Source of the DNA: CAMAVH01 sp964628235
GTDB lineage: Bacteria > Pseudomonadota > Alphaproteobacteria > SMXQ01
DNA length: 28,368 nucleotides
Assembly (NCBI GenBank): GCA_964628235.1
Contig: CAZVLU010000045.1
Location: forward strand, 1 to 28,368
Direction of reading: 5' to 3'
Part shown: positions 16,557-25,592 of the stretch, one piece after another
Layout of the letters: every line of letters begins with the position of its first letter
Numbering within the stretch: position 1 is the stretch's first letter
Notes under the pieces: generated by a model
What the model was told of the DNA's origin: nothing
The model's database searches: none
Seen by the model: only the letters and a program-made list of their open reading frames with translations
Program-made: the position numbers and the translations under genes

Positions 16557-17834
16557 ATGACCGTCGCTGCCTCTGCCAAATCTGAATCGCCTGCCGCGCT
16601 GATCGCGCGCTTGGCCAAGGCTGCGCGCGAAGCGTCGCGCGCTTTGGCGCGGGCGACGCCGGATCAGAAGAACCAGGCGCTGGTCGCCGCCGCCGCCGCC
16701 ATCCGCGCGCGCAAATCGGAAATTCTCGCCGCCAACGCCGAAGACATGGCTGCCGCCGGCGATCTGTCATCAGCCATGCTCGACCGCTTGGAACTGAACG
16801 ACGCGCGCGTCGAAAGCATGGCCAAGGGCCTCGACGACATCGCCAAACTGAAAGATCCCGTCGGCGAGACCATCGCCGAATGGACGCGGCCCAACGGCCT
16901 GAAGATTTCCCGCGTGCGCGTGCCGCTCGGCGTCATCGGCGTGATCTATGAATCGCGCCCCAACGTGACGGCGGACGCTGCAGCGCTGACGCTGAAATCC
17001 GGCAACGCCGTGATCCTGCGCGGCGGCTCGGAAAGCTTCCGCTCCTCCAGCGTGATTCTTGCCGCGTTGCAGGAGGGCTTGAAAGTTGCCGGCCTGCCCG
17101 AAGCCTGCATCCAGTCGATCCCGACGACCGACCGGGCCGCCGTCGGCGCCATGCTGGCGGCCGCTGGCCTGATCGACATCATCGTGCCGCGCGGCGGCAA
17201 GTCGCTGATCGAGCGCGTCATCGCCGACAGCAAGGTGCCGGTCATCAAGCACCTCGAAGGCAATTGCCATGTCTATGTCGACGGCGAAGCCAATCTCGAT
17301 ATGGCGCGCAAGATCGTCATGAACGCCAAGATGCGCCGCACCGGCGTCTGCGGCGCGGCCGAGACATTGCTGATCGATGCCCGGGCACTCGCCAGCCATG
17401 GCAAGATCATCGTCGACGACTTGATCGCGGCGGGCTGCGAAGTGCGCGGCGACGCGCAGTTGCAGAAAATTCATCACGGCGTGAAGCCCGCGACGGACGC
17501 CGATTGGGACACCGAATATCTCGACGCCATCATCGCCGCCAAAGTGGTGGACGGCGTCAAGGCCGCCATCGCCCATATCCGCGACCACGGCTCGCAACAT
17601 ACGGAATCGATCGTCACCGACGATGTCGCCGTCGCCGAGACGTTCTTGGCGGAGGTCGATAGCGCCATCGTGCTGCACAACGCCTCGACCCAGTTCGCCG
17701 ACGGCGGCGAATTCGGCTTCGGCGGCGAGATCGGCATCTCGACCGACAAGCTGCATGCGCGCGGCCCGGTCGGCGTCGAGCAGCTCACCAGCTACAAATA
17801 CGTGATTCACGGCGCAGGGCAGACGCGGCCCTGA
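16557..17834 (+). CDS. proA: Glutamate-5-semialdehyde dehydrogenase (gamma-glutamyl phosphate reductase)
   Basis: Second step of proline synthesis, NADPH-dependent reduction of gamma-glutamyl phosphate. The 425-residue protein is of normal length. The catalytic cysteine is Cys265 in MRRTGVCGAAETLLID. Other family blocks are RVPLGVIGVIYESRPNVT, LKSGNAVILRGGSE, and near the C-terminus FGFGGEIGISTDKLHARGPV. The start ATG at 16557 lies 16 bases after proB. The stop overlaps the nadD start (TGATG). Confidence 0.97.
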   Translation: MTVAASAKSESPAALIARLAKAAREASRALARATPDQKNQALVAAAAAIRARKSEILAANAEDMAAAGDLSSAMLDRLELNDARVESMAKGLDDIAKLKDPVGETIAEWTRPNGLKISRVRVPLGVIGVIYESRPNVTADAAALTLKSGNAVILRGGSESFRSSSVILAALQEGLKVAGLPEACIQSIPTTDRAAVGAMLAAAGLIDIIVPRGGKSLIERVIADSKVPVIKHLEGNCHVYVDGEANLDMARKIVMNAKMRRTGVCGAAETLLIDARALASHGKIIVDDLIAAGCEVRGDAQLQKIHHGVKPATDADWDTEYLDAIIAAKVVDGVKAAIAHIRDHGSQHTESIVTDDVAVAETFLAEVDSAIVLHNASTQFADGGEFGFGGEIGISTDKLHARGPVGVEQLTSYKYVIHGAGQTRP

Positions 17835-18487
17835 TGAAATCTCCCGCCTCGCCCCTTTCGGCGCCCGCGCTGGCGGGCCTGCGCGTCGGCCTGCTCGGCG
17901 GCTCGTTCAATCCGGCCCATGAGGGGCACCGGCATATCAGCCTGCTCGCTCTCAAATATCTTCAGCTCGACGAGCTGTGGTGGATGGTCTCGCCGCAGAA
18001 CCCGCTGAAATCCAAGGCCGACATGGCGCCTTTCGAAGAACGCCTGGACTCGGCCCGCGCCATGGCGCGCCACCCGCATATTCGTGTCACCGACATCGAG
18101 ACGCGGCTCAACACGCGCTATACGGCGGACACCCTGCACGCCCTCAAGCGGCGTTACCCGCGCACCCATTTCGTCTGGATCATGGGCGCCGACAATCTGG
18201 CGCAAATCCCGAAATGGGAACGCTGGGCCGAAATCTTCGCCGCCGTGCCGGTTGCGATTTTCGACCGTGGCACCTATGTTTTCCCCGCATTGTCCGGCAA
18301 GGCCGCGCGGCGCTACGGCGCCAAGCGCGTTGGCGTCGAAAACGCCGCCCGGTTGGCCAAAGCGGCGCCGCCGGCTTGGGCCTATTTCCATATCCGCCGC
18401 CATCCGGCCTCGGCGACCAATATTCGCGCCCAATACGCGCTAGGTGGGCGGCGCGTCGCCGGCCGCTTCGGCAAAACCGTTCTTTAA
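17834..18487 (+). CDS. nadD: Nicotinate-nucleotide adenylyltransferase
   Basis: Adenylates nicotinic acid mononucleotide in NAD synthesis. The nucleotidyl-transferase motif GGSFNPAHEGH is at residues 22-32, followed by WWMVSPQNPLKSK and, near the end, a variant of the second ATP-binding motif, SATNIR. At 217 residues it is of normal size; the first roughly 15 residues before the Rossmann strand are a short extension. It overlaps proA by one base. The obgE-proBA-nadD-rsfS-rlmH order is common in alphaproteobacteria. Confidence 0.95.
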   Translation: MKSPASPLSAPALAGLRVGLLGGSFNPAHEGHRHISLLALKYLQLDELWWMVSPQNPLKSKADMAPFEERLDSARAMARHPHIRVTDIETRLNTRYTADTLHALKRRYPRTHFVWIMGADNLAQIPKWERWAEIFAAVPVAIFDRGTYVFPALSGKAARRYGAKRVGVENAARLAKAAPPAWAYFHIRRHPASATNIRAQYALGGRRVAGRFGKTVL

Positions 18488-18493
18488 TCCAAG

Positions 18494-19249
18494 GTGACGA
18501 TCATTCCCCGCAAGCCCGCTGCCAAAGCCAAAACTGCCAAATCCGCGATTGAGACATCGTCCGCCAAGCGGCCGCCGCTGAAGAAGGTCGTCGAGAAGGC
18601 CGTCGCAACGGCGAAGAAGGCGGCGAAAAAGCCGGCCGCGAAAAAGCCGGTCTTGAAGAAAGCTGCGTCGAAGAAAGTCGCGCCGAAGAAAGCCCCGCCG
18701 AAGAAGGTCGCCGCGAAGAAAGCCGCCTCGCCGAAGGCGAGCAAAGCCAGCGCCGCAAAAACAAAAAAGCCCGCAAAGGTTCTCTCGCCGGTCGAGCAGT
18801 TGGTCGCCCAGATCACCCGCATCCTCGACGACGGCAAAGCCGAGGACATCGTCGCGGTCGACATGGCCGGCAAGTCGGCGATCGCCGACTATATGGTCAT
18901 CGCCACCGGCCGCTCGCAGCGCCAGCTCAGCGCGCTCGCCGAGAATCTGCGCACCCAGTTGAAGATGACCGGCAAGCGCATTCCCCATCCTGAAGGCATG
19001 ACCCAGGGCGACTGGGTGCTGCTCGACGCCGGCGACGTGATCGTGCATCTGTTCCGCCCGGAAGTGCGCGGCGTCTACAATCTGGAAAAGATGTGGAGCC
19101 AGCCGTTCGCCGACAGCCCGACCGGCATGGAAGGCCTGCTCAAGGACCGCAAGGAGCGTGCCGCAGACCAGGATAGCCAGCAGGCTGGCCAACGCCAAAG
19201 CGGCGGCGGCAAGCCGGACTTCCGCAAGCGCAACAAGCGCCGCCGCTGA
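18494..19249 (+). CDS. rsfS: Ribosomal silencing factor RsfS with long Lys/Ala-rich N-terminal extension
   Basis: RsfS binds uL14 and blocks subunit joining when nutrients are low. The conserved domain lies at about residues 96-207 (VLSPVEQLVAQI, YMVIATGRSQRQLSALAENL, GDWVLLDAGDVIVHLF). The usual length is 105-150; this one is 251. Residues 1-95 are largely KKAAxKKP-type repeats and the C-terminal 40 residues are polar and Gln/Arg-rich. The start is a GTG at 18494, 7 bases after nadD, with a weak AAGG site. A shorter form from a downstream start cannot be excluded, but the extension is in frame and uses the same codon style as the neighbours. Confidence 0.92.
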   Translation: MTIIPRKPAAKAKTAKSAIETSSAKRPPLKKVVEKAVATAKKAAKKPAAKKPVLKKAASKKVAPKKAPPKKVAAKKAASPKASKASAAKTKKPAKVLSPVEQLVAQITRILDDGKAEDIVAVDMAGKSAIADYMVIATGRSQRQLSALAENLRTQLKMTGKRIPHPEGMTQGDWVLLDAGDVIVHLFRPEVRGVYNLEKMWSQPFADSPTGMEGLLKDRKERAADQDSQQAGQRQSGGGKPDFRKRNKRRR

Positions 19250-19255
19250 GCTTCC

Positions 19256-19711
19256 ATGCGCGTCACGATCCTCGCCGTCGGCAAAGCCAAGGCAGGGCCG
19301 CAACGCGATCTCTACGAGCATTACGCCGGCCGGCTGCGCTGGCCCTTGCGCCTGATCGAGGTCGAGGAAAAGCGCAAGCTGGCCGGCGACGCGCTCAAGG
19401 CGCGCGAGGCCGATCTGCTGCTGGCGCAACTCCCGGCCGGCGCCAAGCTCTGCGCCCTCGACGAGCATGGCGCGGCGGCTTCGAGCGCCGACTTCGCCGG
19501 CTGGCTGCGCCAATGGCAGGACCAGGGGGCCGACGTCGCCTTCGCCATCGGCGGCGCCGACGGCCACGGCAGCGCCCTGCTGGCGCGGGCGGAGCGCAAG
19601 CTGGCGCTCGGCGCGCTGACCTGGCCGCATATGCTGGTGCGCGGCCTGCTCGCCGAACAGCTCTACCGCGCCCAACAAATTCTCGCCGGCCACCCCTACC
19701 ACCGCGAGTAG
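19256..19711 (+). CDS. rlmH: 23S rRNA (pseudouridine1915-N3)-methyltransferase RlmH
   Basis: SPOUT-class methyltransferase acting on helix 69 of the 70S ribosome. The 151-residue protein begins MRVTILAVGKAK, has the SAM-binding knot segment FAIGGADGHG and ends with LVRGLLAEQLYRAQQILAG then HPYHRE, all typical of the family. It follows rsfS after 6 bases. Confidence 0.97.
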   Translation: MRVTILAVGKAKAGPQRDLYEHYAGRLRWPLRLIEVEEKRKLAGDALKAREADLLLAQLPAGAKLCALDEHGAAASSADFAGWLRQWQDQGADVAFAIGGADGHGSALLARAERKLALGALTWPHMLVRGLLAEQLYRAQQILAGHPYHRE

Positions 19712-19862
19712 GAACCCGGCAAAAGCCGGCGAAGTTCCCGCAAATAACGCGATTCTGTTGGGGCTGCGCCCTACCGAATCGAGCTCCGATGGCCTATATT
19801 TAGGGAATTCGGCGAGCATTTTTCCGGTCGCCGATCCGAATTGCCAGAGTTTGGGCCGCCCG
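19712..19862 (+). promoter_or_regulatory. Spacer before gpmI with an imperfect hairpin and weak promoter-like box
   Basis: A bulged hairpin (CCGGC at 19716-19720 with GCCGG at 19725-19729; outer GGAAC with GTTCC at 19734-19738) follows rlmH. A TATATT box at 19795-19800 could be the -10 of a gpmI promoter, but no good -35 is seen. Confidence 0.3.
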
Positions 19863-21443
19863 ATGAACGACATGACTCCCAAAAGCAGCCGCCCCCGCCG
19901 CCCGGTCGTGCTTTGCGTGCTCGACGGCTGGGGCCATCGCGACCAGGCGACGCCCGACAACGCCATCTTGCATGCCCGCACGCCGAATCTCGACCGTTTG
20001 GCCAAGAGCGCGCCGACCGGCTTGCTCAACGCCTCCGAACTGTTCGTCGGCCTGCCGGTCGGCCAGATGGGCAATTCCGAGGTCGGCCATATGAATCTCG
20101 GTGCCGGCCGCGTCGTGATGCAGGAGTTGCCGCGCATCGACGCCGCCATCGCCGACGGCTCGCTGAAAGCCAATCCGGCGCTCGCCGATTTCGTCGCCAA
20201 GCTGAAAGCCTCGGGCGGCGTCTGCCATCTGATGGGCCTGATCTCGGACGGCGGCGTCCATTCGCATCAAGATCAGATCGCGGCGTTGGCGCGCTATGTC
20301 GCCGAGGCCGGCGTGACGGTGCTGGTGCATGCCTTCCTCGACGGGCGCGACACGCCGCCGTCGAGCGCCAAGAGTTTCATGGCGAAGTTCGAGGCCGATC
20401 TTCAGGGCAAAGCGTCGATCGCCACGGTCAGCGGACGCTATTACGCCATGGACCGCGACAAGCGCTGGGACCGTGTCGAGCTGGCTTATAAAGCGCTGAT
20501 GTTGGCCGACGGTCAGGCGGCCGCCGACGCGCAGACCGCCATCGACATTTCCTACGCTGCCGGCCAGACCGACGAATTCATGCTGCCGACGATCCTGCCG
20601 GGCTACCCGGGCATGACCGACGCCGACGGCATCCTGATGGCCAACTTCCGCGCCGACCGCGCCCGCGAGCTGCTCGCCGCCCTGCTCGATCCGGGCTTCG
20701 ACGGCTTTGTGCGGGCCAAAACGCCGCAGTTCGCCGCGGCGCTCGGCTTGGTCGAATATTCGACGAGCCTGAGTAAATTCATGGGCGTCCTGTTCCCGCC
20801 GACGCCGCTGACGCATATTCTCGGCGAAGTGCTCGCCGCCGCCGGCAAGACGCAGCTGCGCATCGCCGAGACCGAGAAATACGCGCATGTGACGTTCTTC
20901 TTCAACGGCGGCGAGGAAAAGCAATTTGCCGGCGAAGAGCGCATCCTGGTGCCGTCGCCCAAGGTCGCGACCTACGATCTGCAGCCGGAAATGTCCGCCG
21001 CCGAAGTGACCGACAAGCTGGTCGCGGCGATTCAGTCGGGCAAATTCGACTTCGTGCTGGTGAACTACGCCAACACCGACATGGTCGGCCATAGCGGCAT
21101 TTTCGACGCCGCCGTGAAGGCGGTCGAAGCGGTCGATGCCTGCATCGGCCGGCTCGCCGCCGCCGTCGAACAGGCGGGCGGCGCGCTGATCATCACCGCC
21201 GATCACGGCAACGCCGAGATGATGAGCGATCCCGCGACGCGCCAGCCGCACACCGCGCACACCACAAATCTGGTGCCGGTGATGTTGGTCAATGGTCCGG
21301 CCGACGTCGCCAAGATCGCGCCGGGCGGCCGCTTGGCCGATGTCGCGCCGACCGTGCTCGATTTGATGGGCTTGGCGCAGCCGCGCGAAATGGACGGCCG
21401 TTCGCTGCTGGTGAAAGCCGGCGGCATCGCCGTCAGCGCCTGA
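19863..21443 (+). CDS. gpmI: 2,3-bisphosphoglycerate-independent phosphoglycerate mutase
   Basis: Interconverts 3- and 2-phosphoglycerate in glycolysis, a cytosolic Mn-dependent enzyme of the alkaline phosphatase superfamily. From ATG 19863 it has 526 residues, close to the usual 510-515. The metal-binding Asp21 is in LDGWG and the catalytic Ser72 is in GQMGNSEVGHMNLGAG. C-terminal metal sites include NYANTDMVGHSG and ITADHGNAE. The frame stays open upstream to 19758, but family length and similarity start at 19863 (or the ATG at 19872). It is followed by the envC-like gene after only 5 bases. Confidence 0.96.
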   Translation: MNDMTPKSSRPRRPVVLCVLDGWGHRDQATPDNAILHARTPNLDRLAKSAPTGLLNASELFVGLPVGQMGNSEVGHMNLGAGRVVMQELPRIDAAIADGSLKANPALADFVAKLKASGGVCHLMGLISDGGVHSHQDQIAALARYVAEAGVTVLVHAFLDGRDTPPSSAKSFMAKFEADLQGKASIATVSGRYYAMDRDKRWDRVELAYKALMLADGQAAADAQTAIDISYAAGQTDEFMLPTILPGYPGMTDADGILMANFRADRARELLAALLDPGFDGFVRAKTPQFAAALGLVEYSTSLSKFMGVLFPPTPLTHILGEVLAAAGKTQLRIAETEKYAHVTFFFNGGEEKQFAGEERILVPSPKVATYDLQPEMSAAEVTDKLVAAIQSGKFDFVLVNYANTDMVGHSGIFDAAVKAVEAVDACIGRLAAAVEQAGGALIITADHGNAEMMSDPATRQPHTAHTTNLVPVMLVNGPADVAKIAPGGRLADVAPTVLDLMGLAQPREMDGRSLLVKAGGIAVSA

Positions 21444-21448
21444 CGCTC

Positions 21449-22909
21449 TTGCGCCGCCTCGCCACGTTCACAGCTTTCGTTTTCGCCATCGCCGCGATCG
21501 CTACGCCGGCGTTTTCCGCCATCGAGCCGCCGCCGGCGCGCGGCAACGCCGTCAACGACCGCTTGCAAGAGATCGAACGGGCGCTCGCCGAAAGCCGCAA
21601 GCGGGACGTCAATCTGCAGGAAAAGGCCGGAGCGCTCGCCGAGGAAGTCGCCGAAATGCGCGCCGAGCTGATCAAGGCGGCGCGCACGGCGCAGGGCCAT
21701 GAACAAGCGCTCAGCGAAATCGCCCAGACCCTCACCGCTTTGAACGCGGAGGAGCGCGAAAAATCCGCCGCCCTGGTCGGCAAGCGCGAGAAGCTCGGCG
21801 ATCTGCTGGCCGCCCTCGAACGGCTCGCCCGCCTGCCGCCCGAGGCGATGATCGCGCTGCCCGCGACGCCGACCGAGACGCTGCGCAGCGCGATCTTGCT
21901 GCGCAACGCCGTGCCCGAATTGGAAAAGCAGGCGCAGGCTCTGCGCGGCGAGATTCGCGCCCTGGCCGATCTGCGCGAGGAGATCAACGCGCGCCGCCGC
22001 GCCCAGGAGGGCCAGGCCAAGGCGCTCGGCGAAGAGCGCACGCGGCTCGGCCGATTGCTGGCGCGCAAAGCCACCTTGGAGACGCAAACCCGCGCCGAGC
22101 GCGAGCGCGCCGCCGCCTCGGCCAAGAAGCTGGCCGAAGAAGCCGGCGACTTGCGCGAGCTGATGGTGCGCATCGAGGCCGAACGCAAAGCCCGCCTCGA
22201 AGCCGAGCGCAAAGCCGCCGAGGAACGCGCCCGCGCCGAGGCCCGCGCCGAAGCCCAGGCCCGCGCCAAGGCCGAGGCCCTGGCGAAGGCCCAGGCCCAG
22301 GCGCAAGCCGCGGCGCGCGCCAAAGCCCAGGCCGAAGCCGCCGCGCAGGCCCGCGCGCAAGGCCAGCCGGAACCGCCGCCGGCAGCCGAACCCGCCCCGC
22401 CTCCGGTAGCGGCCCCCTCGGTTGCTGCGACGAAACCGCCATCAACTTCCCGAGAGGTGGCGGCGCTCTCGACATTGCGTCCGGCACGGCCTTTCGCCCA
22501 ATCCCAAGGCAGCCTCGCCTTCCCGGCGCAAGGACGGGTGGTGATCGGCTTCGGCGAACGCGATGGATCGTCGGAAACGCGCGGCATCAGCATCCAAACG
22601 GGGCCCGGCGCCCAGGTCATCGCGCCCTATGACGGGCAAGTTGTCTTCGCCGGACCCTTTCGCGATTACGGGCTTCTCTTGATCATCGAGCATGGCGGGG
22701 GATACCATAGTCTTTTGGCGGGGTTGGAGCGCATCGACAGCGCCGTCAACCAGACGCTGCTGGCGGGCGAGCCGGTCGGCGTCATGGCTCGGCCGGCCGA
22801 TGGAACTCCGCGGCTCTATCTCGAGCTGCGGCAGAACAATCGGCCGATCAATCCCCTCCCGTGGCTCGCCGCCCCGACACGCACTCTCACTGGCAAGGTT
22901 AGCGGATGA
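21449..22909 (+). CDS. EnvC-like murein hydrolase activator (degenerate M23/LytM domain)
   Basis: A periplasmic protein expected to activate amidases during cell separation. TTG at 21449 opens a clear signal peptide ending AFSA at about residue 24. A long coiled coil rich in Ala, Glu, Arg and Lys follows (about 33-320, with EAxARAKAEA-type repeats), then a Pro-rich linker, then a LytM fold from about 360 to the end (IGFGERDG, VIAPYDGQVVFAGPF, YGLLLIIEHGGGYHSLLAGL). The zinc ligands of active M23 enzymes are not conserved (RLYLELR replaces the HxH segment), so it is probably not itself a peptidase. No good ribosome site precedes the TTG; coupling with gpmI is likely. The stop overlaps ctpA (ATGA). 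Confidence 0.88.
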   Translation: MRRLATFTAFVFAIAAIATPAFSAIEPPPARGNAVNDRLQEIERALAESRKRDVNLQEKAGALAEEVAEMRAELIKAARTAQGHEQALSEIAQTLTALNAEEREKSAALVGKREKLGDLLAALERLARLPPEAMIALPATPTETLRSAILLRNAVPELEKQAQALRGEIRALADLREEINARRRAQEGQAKALGEERTRLGRLLARKATLETQTRAERERAAASAKKLAEEAGDLRELMVRIEAERKARLEAERKAAEERARAEARAEAQARAKAEALAKAQAQAQAAARAKAQAEAAAQARAQGQPEPPPAAEPAPPPVAAPSVAATKPPSTSREVAALSTLRPARPFAQSQGSLAFPAQGRVVIGFGERDGSSETRGISIQTGPGAQVIAPYDGQVVFAGPFRDYGLLLIIEHGGGYHSLLAGLERIDSAVNQTLLAGEPVGVMARPADGTPRLYLELRQNNRPINPLPWLAAPTRTLTGKVSG

Positions 22910-24267
22910 AAACGAAGTACATGGTTGCGGCTCTGATGTCCGCCGCGGCGGTTGGCGCGCTGCTCAATGGCCCCTTGCCGTTCGTCGGCAATGCCGACGC
23001 GCAATCGTCGCGCAGCCCGGCGGCCGGCGCGCCGGCGAAGAATGCCGACACCTACCAGCAGCTCAACCTGTTCGGCGAAGTGTTCGAGCGCGTGCGCTCC
23101 GACTATGTCGAGCCGACCAACGACAAGGACCTCGTCGAGAACGCGCTCAACGGCATGTTGACCGCGCTCGATCCGCACTCGGGCTATCTCACGGAAAAAA
23201 GTTTCCGCGACATGCAGGTGCAGACGCGCGGCGAATTCGGCGGCCTCGGCATCGAGGTGACGCAGGAGAACGGTCTGGTGAAGGTCGTGTCGCCGATCGA
23301 CGACACGCCGGCGGCGCGCGCCGGCCTGCAGCCCAACGATCTCATCGTCGCCATCGACGGCGAACAGGTCGTCGGCCTCAGCCTGCAGGAAGCGGTCGAA
23401 AAAATGCGCGGCCCGGTCAACAGCTCGATCAAGCTGTCGATCCGCCGCGGCACGCGCGAGCCGTTCGACGTCACCTTGCAGCGCGCCGTCATCACCGTGC
23501 AGTCGGTGCGGTCGCGCATGGAAGGCGAAGATATCGGCTATGTCCGCATCACGTCGTTCAGCGAGCAGACCAACGCCGGCTTGACCAAGGCCGTCGAGAA
23601 GCTGCAAGCCGACAGCAAGGGCAAGATGCGCGCCCTCGTGCTCGATCTGCGCAACAATCCGGGCGGTTTGCTCGATCAAGCCGTCGCGGTGTCCGACAGC
23701 TTCTTGGAAAAGGGCGAAATCGTCTCGACGCGCACGCGCCGCGCCGACGACGCGCAACGCTTCAACGCGCGGCCCGGCGATCTCGCCAAGGGCCTGCCGA
23801 TTGTCGTGCTGATCAACTCCGGCTCCGCGTCGGCCTCGGAAATCGTCGCCGGCGCGTTGCAGGATCATCGCCGCGGCATCGTCATGGGCACCAAGTCGTT
23901 CGGCAAAGGCTCGGTGCAGACGATCATCCCGCTGCCCGGCCACGGCGCCATGCGTCTGACGACGGCGCGCTACTACACGCCGTCGGGCCGCTCGATCCAA
24001 GGACTTGGCATCGACCCGGATATCCAGGTCGAGCAGCTGCGTCTCGAAGCGGTCAGCGAAAGCGGCCGCCAACGCGAAGCGGATCTGCGCGGCGCGCTGC
24101 GCAATTCGAACGCGCCGGCCAGCCCGTCAACGCCGGTCGCGCCGACGCCCAACACTGGCAACGGCGAAAACGCCGCCGCCGTCGCCGCCGAGGTGCAGGA
24201 TTACCAACTCACCCGCGCCATCGACGTGCTGCGCGGCATCACGCTTTATAACAAGCCGACGCCATAA
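22906..24267 (+). CDS. ctpA: Carboxy-terminal processing protease, S41 family
   Basis: A periplasmic serine protease that trims or degrades envelope proteins. The 453-residue protein has an N-terminal signal or anchor (hydrophobic residues 4-25), a CTP N-terminal block ALNGMLTALDPHSGYL, a PDZ domain (about 100-180, GGLGIEVTQ through IVAIDGEQVVG) and the catalytic core with Ser in GSASASE (306-312) and Lys334 in SFGKGSVQT. The Ser-Lys dyad is intact. The C-terminus has an Ala/Pro/Asn-rich linker and a short helical end. It overlaps the envC-like gene; this pair is commonly joined in alphaproteobacteria. Confidence 0.95.
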   Translation: MKTKYMVAALMSAAAVGALLNGPLPFVGNADAQSSRSPAAGAPAKNADTYQQLNLFGEVFERVRSDYVEPTNDKDLVENALNGMLTALDPHSGYLTEKSFRDMQVQTRGEFGGLGIEVTQENGLVKVVSPIDDTPAARAGLQPNDLIVAIDGEQVVGLSLQEAVEKMRGPVNSSIKLSIRRGTREPFDVTLQRAVITVQSVRSRMEGEDIGYVRITSFSEQTNAGLTKAVEKLQADSKGKMRALVLDLRNNPGGLLDQAVAVSDSFLEKGEIVSTRTRRADDAQRFNARPGDLAKGLPIVVLINSGSASASEIVAGALQDHRRGIVMGTKSFGKGSVQTIIPLPGHGAMRLTTARYYTPSGRSIQGLGIDPDIQVEQLRLEAVSESGRQREADLRGALRNSNAPASPSTPVAPTPNTGNGENAAAVAAEVQDYQLTRAIDVLRGITLYNKPTP

Positions 24268-24296
24268 ACGGCCGCCCCCTAGACGGCCAGCCAGGA

Positions 24297-24325
24297 TCCG
24301 CCGGACGCCGCTCGCGTCCGGCGGA
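24297..24325. repeat. Perfect 12-bp hairpin between ctpA and yibQ-like gene
   Basis: TCCGCCGGACGC (24297-24308) pairs fully with GCGTCCGGCGGA (24314-24325) around a CGCTC loop. There is no T-tract, so it is more likely an mRNA-stabilising or attenuating hairpin, or a REP-like element, than a full terminator. Confidence 0.7.
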
Positions 24326-24363
24326 GCGCAGCGGCCCGGCAGACCACATCGGCAAGGTATGCG

Positions 24364-25587
24364 ATGAGCGAGCCTGACTTCGACGCCCCCGCCGTCGGGA
24401 AACGCCCGCCGCTTCGGCGGCGCGCCGCCCCGCCGAAAAAGCCTTGGGGACTGCTCTCGGCGCTGGCCGTCGGCGGCCTGCTGCTCGCCGCTGTCATCGG
24501 CGTCATCGGCTGGCTCAGCCTCGCGCCGCAAACCCCGGCGCCGCTGCCCAGCATCGACCTCGCGCTCAAAGCGCCGGCGGTCGAAGCGCCAACCCCAGCA
24601 CCCGCGCCGGCCCCGCCGGTCGCCGCCGAAGCGCCCGCCCAAGCTCCAAATGAACCGCCGCCGCCGGCCGTCGCGCCGCCCGCGCAAGAAGCCGCGCGCC
24701 CGCCGGCATCGATCCCGGCGCCGCCCGCCACGCCACCCTCCACCGCCATTCCCCAGACCCGCGTGCCGGTGCCGACCATCGATGGGCTGGCGCCGGTGCC
24801 CGACAACGCGCTGGTCGAACGCACGCCGGATGGGCTGCTGCCGAAAATCGGCGCCGACGGCCGCAAGCCCTGGCAGGTCTACGCGCGGCCCTTCGATCCC
24901 GCCGACAAGCGCCCGCGCATCGCGCTGATCATTAGCGGTCTCGGTCAGTCGGCCGCCGCGACCGAAGCCGCGATCCAGCGCTTGCCCGGCGGCGTCACGC
25001 TCGCCTACACGGCCTACGCGCGCAATCTGGCGCAATGGATCAATCTGTCGCGCGCGGCAGGCCACGAAGTGCTGCTCACGCTGCCGATGGAGCCAGTCGG
25101 TTATCCCGCCAACGATCCGGGGCCTTATACGCTGCTGACCTCGCTCTCCGAGGCCGAGAACCGCGCCCGCCTACATTGGCTGATGTCGCGCTTCACCGGC
25201 TACACCGGCGTCGTCAACCTGATGGGCTCGCGCTTCACCACCGAAGCGGGGCCGCTCAAGCCCGTGCTCGACGAGCTAAACAAACGCGGCTTGCTGTTCG
25301 TCGATTCGCGTTCGAGCCTGACCAGCATCGCCGGTAAAATGGCCGGCGAGATGAAACTGCCGCGCGCGGTCAACAACCGCTTCATCGACACCAAGGCGGC
25401 GCGCGACGAGATCGACCGCCAGCTCGAAGAGCTGGAAAAAATCGCGCGCAGCGAAGGCGTGGCGCTCGGCATCGGCGCGCCCTACCCGGTGACCATCGAG
25501 CGCGTCGCGCGCTGGGCGCAGGAGCTGAACGACAAAGGCATCGCGCTGGCGCCGATCAGCGCCGTGGTGGATCGCCAGAAAGATTGA
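24364..25587 (+). CDS. Divergent polysaccharide deacetylase family protein (YibQ-like), membrane-anchored
   Basis: A 407-residue protein with a short basic cytosolic N-terminus, one transmembrane segment (about 29-53), a Pro/Ala-rich periplasmic linker (about 54-140) and a divergent polysaccharide deacetylase domain (about 182-405). Family blocks include RPRIALIISGLG, LLTLPMEPVGYPANDPGP, NLMGSRFT and GLLFVDSRSS. The first acidic motif, IDDLG in many homologues, is ISGLG here, so a metal-dependent deacetylase reaction is doubtful. Its location behind the envC and ctpA genes suggests a role in envelope or septal remodelling. Exact function is unknown. Confidence 0.88.
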   Translation: MSEPDFDAPAVGKRPPLRRRAAPPKKPWGLLSALAVGGLLLAAVIGVIGWLSLAPQTPAPLPSIDLALKAPAVEAPTPAPAPAPPVAAEAPAQAPNEPPPPAVAPPAQEAARPPASIPAPPATPPSTAIPQTRVPVPTIDGLAPVPDNALVERTPDGLLPKIGADGRKPWQVYARPFDPADKRPRIALIISGLGQSAAATEAAIQRLPGGVTLAYTAYARNLAQWINLSRAAGHEVLLTLPMEPVGYPANDPGPYTLLTSLSEAENRARLHWLMSRFTGYTGVVNLMGSRFTTEAGPLKPVLDELNKRGLLFVDSRSSLTSIAGKMAGEMKLPRAVNNRFIDTKAARDEIDRQLEELEKIARSEGVALGIGAPYPVTIERVARWAQELNDKGIALAPISAVVDRQKD

Positions 25588-25592
25588 GAGCC

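Noticed and set aside
19800..21260. A 486-residue open frame antisense to gpmI
   Set aside because: It is a shadow of gpmI in a GC-rich genome; no motif or ribosome site supports it. The same applies to 13938-15347 opposite obgE, 15233-16486 opposite proB and 22816-24072 opposite ctpA.
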